From Prosthecobacter dejongeii (GTDB lineage: Bacteria > Verrucomicrobiota > Verrucomicrobiia > Verrucomicrobiales > Verrucomicrobiaceae): DNA of 64,000 nucleotides. Numbering within the stretch: position 1 is the first letter of the stretch; every line of letters starts with the position of its first letter. Shown piece after piece: positions 46,648 through 57,100 of this stretch. The translations under genes were made by a program, and so were the position numbers. The DNA is taken from positions 62,001-126,000 of the forward strand of contig NZ_JACHIF010000001.1 of assembly GCF_014203045.1 (NCBI RefSeq). Reading direction: 5' to 3'. The notes below the pieces were generated by a model. The model was not told the DNA's origin. It did no database searches and was given only the letters and a program-made list of their open reading frames with translations.

Positions 46648-46718
46648 ATTGAGCGGGCTTTTTATTTTTTGCCCAACATCCCAATCTGCGCCGCCCGTCA
46701 GACCGGCCCAACCACGGG

Positions 46719-48089
46719 TCAGGCAAAAATGTCTTTCGCCACCTCACCCGCCACATCTGTGAGGCGGAAGTCGCGGCCAGCATAGCGATGCGTGAGGCGC
46801 TCATGATCTAAACCCATGAGAGCCAGGAGCGTAGCGTGCAGATCATTGATGTGCATGCGGCCTTCTACAGCCTTGATACCCAATTCATCAGTTCCCCCGT
46901 AGCTATAGCCTTTTTTTACCCCTGCCCCGGCCAAGAACATGGAATAACCCGTGATGTTATGATCCCGACCATCCACGCCCTGAGCGGTGGGCAGACGACC
47001 GAACTCAGAGCCGAAGAGCACAAGGGTATCCTCCAGAAGGCCACGCTCCTCCAGATCTGTGAGCAGAGCCGCAGTCGGCTGATCTACAGAATTCGTGCGG
47101 TCAAGGAGACCTTTGTGGAGATTGTTATGGTGGTCCCAGCCGCCTTGGCAGATTTCCACAAAACGCACGCCTGCCTCACTGAGACGCCGCGCCATGAGGC
47201 ACTGGCGGGCAAAGGCGGCCTTGGGCCCTGGGTCATTCACACCATAAGCGTCTTGAACTTTTTTGGGCTCCTTGGAGATGTCCAGTAGCTCAGCCACTTT
47301 CCCCTGCATGCGGAAACCAAGTTCGTAAGAATCAATGATGGCCTCGACAGGATCAGGCGCGCCCGGGCTACCTGCAAAATCTCGGTTCATGGACTGAATG
47401 AGGTCTAACTGCTTGCGCTGCAAAGGCACGGCGGAGGCAGGCTTGAGATTGGGCAGATGCCCCTGATCCGTGATGCGGGTGCCCTGATAGTGGGCAGGCA
47501 AAAAGGCGCTGCCGTAGTTCACAGCTCCACCAAAATTAGGCGGCGGATTGATGGTGATATAGCCAGGAAGGTCCTGATTGGGCGTGCCCAGTCCATAAAG
47601 TAACCAAGCCCCCATGCTAGGACGAGTGAGAGCCGCATTGGCACTGCCTGTATGGAGCTGCACCACGGCTTGCGGATGTGCAGGAGTATCCGTGTGGAGG
47701 CCGCGCAGCCAGCAGAGTTTATCTGAATGTTTCGCGATGCTCGGCAGCAACTCTGAGAACCAGGTCCCTGTCTGGCCGTGCTGGCTAAATTTAAATTTGG
47801 AAGCGGTGAGAGTGCCGCCGCCGGGGCCTGGCTTGCCATTGTTTTTAAAGAGCTCGGGCTTGTATTCAAAGGTGTCATGCTGGGACATGGATCCTTCCAT
47901 GAAGACAAAAATAATACGCTTGGCCTTGGCTGGGAAATGAGAGTCCCGGGGGGCTAGGGGTTTCAGGGGAGTGCCATTGCGAATGGCCTCCGCTGCCAGC
48001 AGACCATTGAAGGCCATGTAGCCAAATCCAGCGGCCGTTGTTTGCAACGCCAGGCGGCGAGAAAAGCGAGAGGGATGATCGACAGACAT
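46719..48089 (-). CDS. DUF1501 domain-containing protein
   Basis: This 456-residue protein is typical of Planctomycetes/Verrucomicrobia. A Tat-like signal (FSRRLALQTTAAG) is followed by the DUF1501 hallmarks: KAKRIIFVFMEGSMSQHDTFEYKP near the start (outlined), TGSANAALTRPSMGAWLLYGLG (outlined), and CQGGWDHHNNLH, FGSEFGRLP and DGRDHN near the end. The fold resembles alkaline-phosphatase/sulfatase-type enzymes, but the reaction is unknown. It follows the DUF1549/DUF1553 gene by 20 bp. This two-gene pairing is recurrent and thought to serve extracellular polysaccharide or other substrate degradation. Confidence 0.95.
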   Translation of the reverse strand: MSVDHPSRFSRRLALQTTAAGFGYMAFNGLLAAEAIRNGTPLKPLAPRDSHFPAKAKRIIFVFMEGSMSQHDTFEYKPELFKNNGKPGPGGGTLTASKFKFSQHGQTGTWFSELLPSIAKHSDKLCWLRGLHTDTPAHPQAVVQLHTGSANAALTRPSMGAWLLYGLGTPNQDLPGYITINPPPNFGGAVNYGSAFLPAHYQGTRITDQGHLPNLKPASAVPLQRKQLDLIQSMNRDFAGSPGAPDPVEAIIDSYELGFRMQGKVAELLDISKEPKKVQDAYGVNDPGPKAAFARQCLMARRLSEAGVRFVEICQGGWDHHNNLHKGLLDRTNSVDQPTAALLTDLEERGLLEDTLVLFGSEFGRLPTAQGVDGRDHNITGYSMFLAGAGVKKGYSYGGTDELGIKAVEGRMHINDLHATLLALMGLDHERLTHRYAGRDFRLTDVAGEVAKDIFA

Positions 48090-48109
48090 GAGCGGTAGAA
48101 ATAAAAAAA

Positions 48110-50719
48110 TTAGCGGACAAAGCGGAATTCGGCCGAGGCATAAAGAGCTTGGGTGAAGCTCATCCAGGCAGCAGCTTCTGCGGTGGTCGGCTCCACGATG
48201 GTCTCCGTCACTTTGGCCTCTGTGCGGTCCACATCATCGGAGTTCGCAGGCGTGATGACGGCGGTGGTTTCAGTCGCTGCTATTTCAGGAGCGGATTCTG
48301 CCTTAGCCACCAGCGCTGGAGCCGCTGTGGGAGTGTAGGCATCTGCGTACTCCAACAAGAAAGCCTCCGCACGAGTGATCTCCGAAGTGCTAGGTTCGCG
48401 CCCCAGAGTCAAGAGATAGGCTTGACGGATTCTGGCCTGGACGGACTCTGCTTTTTGTGAGAGCAAACGCTCGGCCAGGGCCAGAGACTGCTGGCGAACG
48501 AAGGAGGAATTCATCAGGTAGAGGGCTTGAGTGGGGACGGTGGTCGTGCTGCGCTGTCCGGAGACGAGGGTTTGCTCCACCGGATCAAAAGCCTCCAGAG
48601 ATTTGGGGATGACAACTCGCAACAAAGGCAGGTAAACGCTGCGCTGGAGGCCCTGGTCAGCTGCGGTATGGATGCCAGCGGCTTCGGGGCCATTGTCACG
48701 CATCTCCACCATGCGCAGCTTAGTGACAGCGAAAATTTCGGGGCGGGATTTCAGGCGACCTGACGCAGCCAGGATGGAATCGCGCATTTCCTCAGCGGAA
48801 AGACGCCGAGGTGAATGCCTCCAGACGAGACGATTGGCAGGGTCCACCTCATGGTGATTTTTCGGTGCCTCGCTGCCCAACCGATAAGCACGGCTAAGAG
48901 CCAGGGAGCGGACTAATTTTTTTGTGGACCAACCCTCCCGAATGAATTGCTGGGCGAGGAAGTCCAACAGCTCAGGATGTGATGGTTTATCCCCATTCAA
49001 ACCAAAATTGTCCACGGTGGTGACAAGACCATCGCCGAAGAGGTGCTGCCAAACACGATTAACGGCGACACGCGCGGTGAGGGGATTTTGCGCACTGGTG
49101 AGCCACTGGGCGAGTTCTAGGCGACCACTCTGTGAAGGATTGATTTTCGGGCTGCCGGGGACTTCCACAGCGGAGAGAAATCCGCGCTTGACGGTCGGGC
49201 CCAGTCGCTCAGCCTCACCCCGGATGCGAATCTCTGTATCAGCGATGGCTTGAGCATCACGCACACCATGCACGGCATGGCCACGCGCAGCAGGATCTGT
49301 GAGCTCCAGTAGATCTGACTGCAGGGACTCAAAGCGGGTGCGATAACCACGCTGAACAGGGCGCCCATCGGCATCTTTTTTCAGCCCCTCAGGCGTGCCC
49401 CGAATTTCTTCAAAGGCCGTTTTCGCCTCTGCAACTTTGGCTTCTAGCTCTTTGACTTTGGCCTCTGGTGGCGGTGCGATTTTGGAAGCTAGGCGGATGA
49501 GATTGACCGGATCATAATAATCCAGGCCTCCCCCACCCATTTTGTTACGCACACCTGCGGCATTGTCCGTGCTGGTGAAGATGCCGGCTAGGGCATAGTA
49601 GTCAGCCATGGGGATGGGATCGAACTTATGATCGTGGCAACGCGCGCAGTTCACGGTGAGCCCTAGCACAGAACGAGTCACGGCATCGATCTGCTCATCC
49701 ACATTGTCCATGATGAAGCGTACTTTGAAGCGCTGGTTCACATCCTTCACGCCTAAGGCCAAAAAGCCCGTAGCTGTGAGCAAGCGGTTGCGTTCTGCTT
49801 CTGAGGCAGCAGGCAGCAGATCTCCTGCCACCTGTTCCTGGATGAAGCGGTCCAAGGGCACATCACGGTTCACTGCATCAATGACATAGTCGCGATACTT
49901 CCAAGCGTGTGGATAAGGGATGTTACGGGAGGGCCCGGTGGACTCCCCATAGCGCGCCACGTCCAACCAATGACGACCCCAGCGTTCACCAAAGGCAGGA
50001 GATTCCAGCAAGCGATCCACCAGATGAGCCGCTGCCTCAGGCGTAGTATCACTGATGAAGGTGGAGATTTCTTCAGGTGTGGGTGGCAGACCTGTAAGGT
50101 CATAGGTCACACGGCGAATCCATGTGACGCGGTCCGCATCGGCCACAGGCACCAGATTCTTCTCTTCCAGTCTGGCCTCGATGAAACGGTCCACCTCTGT
50201 CTCAGCCCATGAAGCATCTTTCACAGCGGGGGCCTTCGGATTTTTCAGAGGTTGAAGAGCCCAATGACTTTTTTTCAAAGCTTCAAACTCCGGCTTTGCC
50301 CTCGTAAGTGAGGCAGGCACGCGCTCTCTGGGCCACGCTGCTCCCTGCTGAATCCAGGTGCTGAGGTCTGCGACCTGAGCTGCCGTGAGCTTATCTCCTT
50401 CTTTCGGCATGACTTTTTTGGCATCGGCATGCTGAATGCGTTGTAGCAACAAACTAGCCGCAGGATCCCCTGCCACGATAGCAGAGCCACTATTTCCGCC
50501 TAACAAGAGGCCTTGCCGATCATCCACCCGAAGACCGCCGGAAGGTTTGGTCTCAGCCGAGTGGCAGGTGTAGCAGTTCTCCACCAAGATGGGGCGGATC
50601 TTCTTTTCAAAGAAAGCAATCCTTGAAGCTTCAGGATCTTCTGCTGAAAGGGCGCCGCCGATAAACAAGGGGGCCAAAAGGGCAAAAGGTAAACGGGGCG
50701 AATGGGGGAATGGGAACAC
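48110..50719 (-). CDS. DUF1549/DUF1553 protein with cytochrome-c-like (PSD1) domain
   Basis: The protein has about 869 residues. After a signal region (HSPRLPFALLAPLFIGGALSA), a 'planctomycete cytochrome C' domain has the heme motif CYTCH, with LTAAQVADLSTWIQQGA. DUF1549 follows (~160-370; DRFIEARLEEK and GRHWLDVARYGES). DUF1553 ends the protein (~510-800; NRVWQHLFGDGLV). A low-complexity Ala/Thr/Glu-rich insert of ~50 residues separates the last two conserved pieces of DUF1553. I prefer the GTG start at 50719, which has GGAG 6 bases upstream. The frame is open to an ATG at 50785, but that would put 22 residues before the signal. Confidence 0.9.
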   Translation of the reverse strand: MFPFPHSPRLPFALLAPLFIGGALSAEDPEASRIAFFEKKIRPILVENCYTCHSAETKPSGGLRVDDRQGLLLGGNSGSAIVAGDPAASLLLQRIQHADAKKVMPKEGDKLTAAQVADLSTWIQQGAAWPRERVPASLTRAKPEFEALKKSHWALQPLKNPKAPAVKDASWAETEVDRFIEARLEEKNLVPVADADRVTWIRRVTYDLTGLPPTPEEISTFISDTTPEAAAHLVDRLLESPAFGERWGRHWLDVARYGESTGPSRNIPYPHAWKYRDYVIDAVNRDVPLDRFIQEQVAGDLLPAASEAERNRLLTATGFLALGVKDVNQRFKVRFIMDNVDEQIDAVTRSVLGLTVNCARCHDHKFDPIPMADYYALAGIFTSTDNAAGVRNKMGGGGLDYYDPVNLIRLASKIAPPPEAKVKELEAKVAEAKTAFEEIRGTPEGLKKDADGRPVQRGYRTRFESLQSDLLELTDPAARGHAVHGVRDAQAIADTEIRIRGEAERLGPTVKRGFLSAVEVPGSPKINPSQSGRLELAQWLTSAQNPLTARVAVNRVWQHLFGDGLVTTVDNFGLNGDKPSHPELLDFLAQQFIREGWSTKKLVRSLALSRAYRLGSEAPKNHHEVDPANRLVWRHSPRRLSAEEMRDSILAASGRLKSRPEIFAVTKLRMVEMRDNGPEAAGIHTAADQGLQRSVYLPLLRVVIPKSLEAFDPVEQTLVSGQRSTTTVPTQALYLMNSSFVRQQSLALAERLLSQKAESVQARIRQAYLLTLGREPSTSEITRAEAFLLEYADAYTPTAAPALVAKAESAPEIAATETTAVITPANSDDVDRTEAKVTETIVEPTTAEAAAWMSFTQALYASAEFRFVR

Positions 50720-50844
50720 AGGGATCTCCAAAAAATTGAGAGCTGCACAGGCCCCTCTCCGGACAAGAGAGTCGGCAACCTGCAAGAGTGATGGTTCATC
50801 CTCCCTCAGCTAGGGTCGGTTATGTGAGCTATTTTGATTATATA

Positions 50845-50862
50845 TCCCACTCAGTCAATAGG
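50845..50862 (-). promoter_or_regulatory. 21-bp motif, copy E (upstream of DUF1549/DUF1501 operon)
   Basis: The minus strand reads CCTA-TTGACT-GAGTGGGATA. The left block is perfect; the right block keeps GTG and ATA-like bases. It lies ~125 bp before the GTG start. Confidence 0.45.
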
Positions 50863-50945
50863 ATTTATGTTTCAGCCCACTCGTTCATTGTTTTTTTGAT
50901 GAACAATGCTTGTGAGGAGGAGAACAAAATCACCTTTTTTAAATT

Positions 50946-50966
50946 CCTACTGGACAAAGAGGAATA
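50946..50966 (+). promoter_or_regulatory. 21-bp motif, copy D (upstream of giant surface protein)
   Basis: The plus strand reads CCTA-CTGGAC-AAAGAGGAATA. The six spacer bases differ from copy A by one base, so the similarity extends beyond the fixed blocks. It lies ~155 bp before the ATG at 51121. Confidence 0.6.
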
Positions 50967-51120
50967 AAGGAGAAAATATAAACCATACTATAAAGGTATG
51001 TTTTAGTTGTGAGGTCACTGTACCAGCAACGCTGCCGATCCACTCCACGGAAGGCTCTATCCCACTTCAAGGCACCCAGCCCTTCCCACCTGCATGCAGG
51101 AAGAGGGCCTTCACACCGTT

Positions 51121-54100
51121 ATGAAACTCCCTTACACCTTCCGTCCTCTGCTGTTACTCAGCCTGGGGCTGCCTCTATTCTCTCCGGCAGTTGATATCAT
51201 CAAAACCTGGGATGGCGACGCTAACAACGCTCTCAACAACATCAGCAACTGGAACAATGACCAGCGACCTACCTTTGGTGCTGCTGCCAATACAGATGCG
51301 CTGCTGTTCCCGGGCACGGGCACTGGCGTGGTGAACGTCAATGTGGATGCCACAGCAAAAAGCATTCTCGTTAGCGGCACTCTAGGTTATTCCTTTCAGG
51401 GAGCTTTCCCGCTCCGTCTCGGGGATACCAGCACCGGCACGGTCCAGCCGAACTCGGGCTTTTTCATCAATAACTCCACGGCTAACCTAGCGCTGACGAC
51501 CACGGGCGGTGTGTTCTTTTCATTTGGCAAGCTGGAGGCCGCAGGTAGCACCATCTCCGTTGGGGCGAACAGCTTCATTGACATCGGTAACGGGGCTACC
51601 ACTGCCGGGCGTAACCTGACGATCACCGGGCCTAACAATGTCACCATCAGTGGCCTGATTTCTGGTTTGGGTAATCTAACGACGCCGGGTGGACACCTCA
51701 TCAAACAAGGCGCAGGTAGCCTCATTCTCAATGGTAGCAGTGCCGCCTGGAATGGCCGCATTTTCCTAGATGAGGGGGCGATCCGGATCAACCGCGCTAC
51801 CTCACTCGGATCAGCGGTTGGGGACACAGTTTTAGCAGGTGGGCTTTCCACGGGAAAACTAGAGCTAAGTGGCAGCATCAGCTTGGATGAGCGACTGATC
51901 ATCGCTGGCCGTGCCACTGCGGATGTTCCTTTGCTGGTCAATGTCTCTGGCAATAACATCCTCACCAGTCCGCTACTGCTGAACACAGGCGGCACTGAAT
52001 ATGCATTGCGCTCAGATGCAGGTGTCGTCCACCTCCAGGGAGCAGTGGACTATGGCACGAGTGTAGGTGCCACGACTCTGCATTTGCAAGGTGAGGGCGC
52101 AGGTGAAATTTCTGGCATCATCGGTGCAGGTGGTGATCCGCTAGGTGTCACCAAAACAGGGTTCGGTACCTGGAGCCTGTCGGGCGCGAATGCCTTCACT
52201 GGTGCTGTGCAAATCAATGCGGGACGGTTGGATCTCACCACGGCACATGCTGCCGAAAACGCCATTGTGGTGGCAGATGGGGCTACACTCGGTCTCAGAG
52301 TCACTGAGCCAGGACAGAGCATCGCTGCTTTGTCTGTCGATCTTTCCAGCACCAATGGTGTCGCACTAGCCTATGATTTAGGCAGCTTTGGAAACCCCTC
52401 TGTTCCGGTGCTCAAGACATCTGCCCTCAATGTCACAGGTGTGGTTGGAGTGACGCTGAAGGGAGGCGGATTGAGCATCGGGCAGATTCCTTTGATTGAC
52501 TATTCGGGCAGCATTGGCGGCGCGGGTTTTGCAGGTCTGCAACTTTCCGAAGTGCCTGCACGAGTGACTGCTTCATTGGTAGATGATGTTACCAATGGCC
52601 TCATTCTGCTGAATGTAACAGGCTTTGATCTGCCACGCTGGACGGGTGAGATCAATGCGATCTGGGACATCAATGATGGCACTGGCACGGGCACCACCAA
52701 CTGGCGCGAAGTGAATAGCGGTGCTCTCACACGTTACCTCCAGGGAGCCAGCAGCACGGATTCCGTGATCTTTGATGACACGGCTAGCGGCACGACCACC
52801 CTCACTCTCAGCGGGCAACTTTCCCCTGCTTCCATCCGGGTCAATAACACGGACAAGACCTACACTTTCAGCGGTCCAGGCCATCTGGAAGGCTCGGGCA
52901 GTCTAACCAAAGATGGAACAGGCAGCCTCATCTTCACCAATACCACACCCAGCACCTTCACAGGCACGACTGCGATCAATGCAGGTACGGTTCAAGTAGG
53001 CGATGGCATCACAGCTCTGGCAGGCAGCCTGGGCAACGGCCCCATCCTCAATGAAGGCACGCTGGTGCTAAATCGGCCAGATGCCTACACTCTGGGAAGC
53101 GCAATCAGTGGCAGCGGCAGCCTACTCAAGCTGGGAGCGGGCACCACGACTCTGTCTGGCAACAGCAACTTCACGAGCGAATTCCTCATCCAAGCAGGCA
53201 CCCTCCGCCTGGCCAATGCCAATGCCCTGGGTGATACGGCAGGGGCGACGGTGGTGAGTGAAGGTGCCGCACTCGATCTCAATGGCCAACTCCTGCCAGA
53301 GAATGAAATCCTTCGCATCAGTGGATCGGGGATTGCCCAATCTGGAGCTCTCATCAATACAGGCGCGGGTGGTGCAGGCGTAGGACTGAAAAAACTCGTT
53401 TTGACCGGACCAGCCTCTATTGGCGGCTCAGCCCGCTGGGACATTCGTGAAAGCCCAGGGGGCGTGAATGCAGCAGGCTACGATCTCACCAAAACGGGCT
53501 CCAATGTCATTCAGTGGCACAATATTGGTGAGACCCATGTGGGGAATCTTTTCATCATTGGAGCCAGCGGCCGCCTGACTCTAGGCGGCAATACCACCGC
53601 AGGCGATCGCCCAGGTGAAATCCGCATTGAGTCAGGTGCGCAACTGGGATTGGAAGAAAGCACTGTTCCTGTCACCAAACCGATCTTTTCTAACTTAGGC
53701 ACGATCAATGCCACAGGAGGGACGACGAATGCCATCAATAGCACGATCCACATCACCGATGGCCTAACCGTTAATTCCGCAGCCTCCACAGAGATTATCT
53801 TGGCAGGCAAAATCACAGGCACAGGGGGGCTCACGAAAACCACGACTGGCATTGTCAAAATCACTCACGATGCCAATGATTACAGTGGTGCCACCACCAT
53901 CAGTCAAGGTGCATTCTGGATCGGTAATGATGGCCCCACAGGGAATTTACCCCCTGGTGAAATCATCAACAATGGCAACCTCATTTTCCGCCGTAGTGGA
54001 GCACCGCTCGTCATCTCCCAAAAGATTTCTGGCATCGGCCAGATCACGCTGCCAAACGCCATTCCAGACTCCAATGACTACGTCGTGACCCTGAGTGGCG

Positions 54101-57100
54101 ACAACACCTTTGAAGGAAATGTCACCATCCGTCGTGCCTTTTTGAAAATCACCAACAGCCATGCTCTAGGCAAGACTTTGCCTCCCGCAGCGGAAGGTGA
54201 CCCAGCCCCCACGAAGCTGGTGGACATCTCTACCGCGCGCAGACCCACTCTGGTCCTCGACGGCAGTGCTGGTGACATCAATCTGGCTCCAACGATTCTT
54301 TTCAACACGAGCAGTGATGGTCCGACCGGGGCTATTTTTAACCAGGCTGGCAACAACATCATTCAAGGTAGCATTGACCTCACCAATGGTGGCGGTGGTA
54401 ACACACGTGTCCTCGTTTCAGCGGGCAGTCTCACCCTGGCAGGCCCAGTGCGATCGGCAGCAACAGCCACCAGTGCTCGCGGACTGCTGCTAGACGGTCC
54501 CGGCTCAGGCTTTGTGACGGGTGTTCTCAGCAACGGTGGCCCCTTTGCACTCACAGTCCAGAAACTAGGAGCTGGCACTTGGGTGCTGGACTCAGCCAAC
54601 ACTTACACCGGCAACACAACGGTGACTGAAGGCACCCTTAAAATCGGCGTGAACGGCAGCCTAACCAATAGCTTGAATATTGATTTGGCCACCGAAGGCC
54701 GTCTGGATGTCACAGATCTTCCCGCAGGATTGACCCTCGCGGCAAACCAGTCCTTACGAGGTACTGGCACCCTTCAGGGCACCCTTCACCTGGGATCAGG
54801 TACATTTTTAAATCCAGGCACCGGAGTGATTGCAGGGACGCTCGCCATCTCCCAAAGCTTGCAATTCCAAGGTGGCACGCTTCAGGTCGGCATTACCTCC
54901 CAGACCTCGGAAGAGGTTATTTCCCATGATTCAGTCAACGTGGGTGGTGACCTCGTACTCTCCAGCCCCAGCAGCATTGAAATCGCCTCCACAGGTGTCC
55001 TTTTGAATGGCAGCTACCGCCTGATCAACTACACGGGCGCACTAATGGGAGATTTGGCGAATCTGGCGGTCATTAACCCGACACGCTTCACGGTGGCTCT
55101 GGACAGCTCCGTTCCCGGCGCGATCAATCTGAACGTCGGTGGCAGCCAAGGGAACTTGGTCTGGTCTGGCAATGGCACCTCCAATCTGTGGGATCGCACG
55201 ACGCCCGCTTCATGGAATGCTGGGACGGAGCTTTTCTACCAGTCCGATGCCGTCACCTTCGATGACACCAGTGTGAATACGACGGTGAATTTGAGCGGTG
55301 TTCTCACCCCGTCTTCCGTTGTCGTTTCCGCAGCACAGAATTATGTCTTCGGTGGCACGGGATCCATCGGAGGCTTCACCGGCCTAACGAAAAGTGGCAC
55401 AGGATCTTTAACACTCAACACCGCCCATAGTTTTACTGGCAAGGTCAAGATCAACGCAGGATCCATCATCCTAGGGGCCGCTGGTCGCCTCAATGGCACC
55501 CGCTGGATCGAGGTGGATGAAGGTGCCCTACTGGATGCTCAGGCAGTCATCGCCGGCATTACCTTAGGGGGAACAGAGCCCCGCATCATCAGCGGGCGTG
55601 GCACTCTGACAGGCAACTATTTGATCAACGGTGTGGCGGGCATCCGCCCCGGGGCTTCCTCACTGGAAACAGATGTCAACACCGCAGGTGACGGCATTGG
55701 CACTCTGCATTTTGGTGGCAATCTCACTCTGGGTGCTGCCGCAGAGCCTGGATTCCCACGTGCGGTACTGCGTCTTGCAGGACCGACCGGGCTGGTTGTA
55801 AATCCGCTGGATCCAGCGAGCGTGGCTGTTTTTTCCACCACCATTCCGACCCAACACGATTACTTGGCCGTCACAGGCACCCTCGCGCTGGATGCTGGCA
55901 GCACGATCCGGATCGAGCTACAGGAAAGCTACACCCCTGCCCTGGGCGATGTTTTTAACCTCGCTGATTGGGCCAGTCTGAATACCGATGCAGATGCCAA
56001 TGGCACAGGCTTCAATCCACTGCTCCTCACAGACCTGGAGTTACCACCGCTGCCTGTGGGTCTTTACTGGAACCGCAGCCTCTTCCTCTCAGACGGTCTC
56101 CTCTTCATCAGCCCGGAACCGCCTGTGGTTGGCGATGTTGAATTCAATCCTGCAAACACGGTGAATCCAGAGACGGAGGTCACAGCTAGTGCAGCGGTGA
56201 CAGGTCTCGAGCCCTATACCTATCAATGGAAATTCAACAACACCGCGATCCCCAATGCGACCGCTGCCACTTACACCTTCACGGCTAGCGAAGCAGCCCA
56301 GGGCAACTACACTGTGACAGTCACCAACCCCGCGGGTTCCACCACCAGTGCGCCAGCCGTCTTGACAGTCAATGACCCCGTTGGCTTTGCTAGCCCTCCT
56401 GCAAACGTCACCGTAAATCCTGGGGCCGATGCAGTCTTCACCGTTCAGGTTAGCGGCACGGGTCCATTCTTTTATAGATGGTGGAGAAACGGCAGCGTGA
56501 TTCCTGGCGAAACGGAGGATACCCTCACCGTACTTTCAGTGACGGAAGAAGATCAAGGAGACTATCAAGTCGAGGTGACCAATGTGGTAGGCACACGCCT
56601 GAGCAATGCTGCCACACTTTCGGTTAACGATCCCGTGACCTTCATCGTTCCTCCCACACCTCAGGGTGGCTTACTGGGTGGCAGTGTCACCTTTAGCGTC
56701 CAAGTCGCAGGCACAGGTCCCTTCACTTATCGCTGGCGCAAAAACGGCACGGATCTGACTGAAGAGGCCGCAGCCCAGCCTACCTACACCTTGAATAATC
56801 TTTTGCTGACGGACGAAGGCAACTACTCCGTGCGCGTAACCAATGTCGTCGGCACCATCATCAGTGAAGCCGTGGCTTTGGTCGTCGCAGGGGATGCTCC
56901 GAAGGTCATCACTCTCACGCCTCACCAGCTTCGTGCTGTCGGCAGCAATGTGCTTCTTCAAGTCAACGCCATTGGCCGTCCACCGCTGACGTATCAGTGG
57001 TACTTTGGTGCCGCCAAAGTCGCTGGTGGAACCAATGCTCAACTAAGTCTTAACAACGCCCAACTCAAAAATGCAGGTACTTACCGAGTGGAGATCAGTT

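Larger units (their letters stand above)
46232..46718. promoter_or_regulatory. 487-bp regulatory gap upstream of the surface/TPS island
   Basis: No gene is seen here. It contains the terminator of the DUF1501 gene (46606-46647), an A/T-rich stretch (46510-46560), and three clear copies plus one degraded copy (46408-46420) of the 21-bp motif. All are oriented toward the Calx-beta gene. The likely promoter of the long operon is therefore here. Confidence 0.6.
50720..51120. promoter_or_regulatory. 401-bp divergent regulatory region
   Basis: No gene is seen; the DUF1549 open frame begins inside it. It lies between diverging genes and is AT-rich at 50820-51005. It holds one motif copy facing each gene (50845-50862 minus, 50946-50966 plus), an inverted repeat CATTGTT/AACAATG around 50887-50908, and CATAC-TATAAAG-GTATG at ~50984-51000, which may include a -10 element for the plus-strand gene. 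Confidence 0.55.

Noticed and set aside
50720..50785. ATG start at 50785 for the DUF1549/DUF1553 gene
   Set aside because: It would put 22 extra residues before the signal peptide. A GTG at 50719 has GGAG correctly spaced and gives a normal signal.
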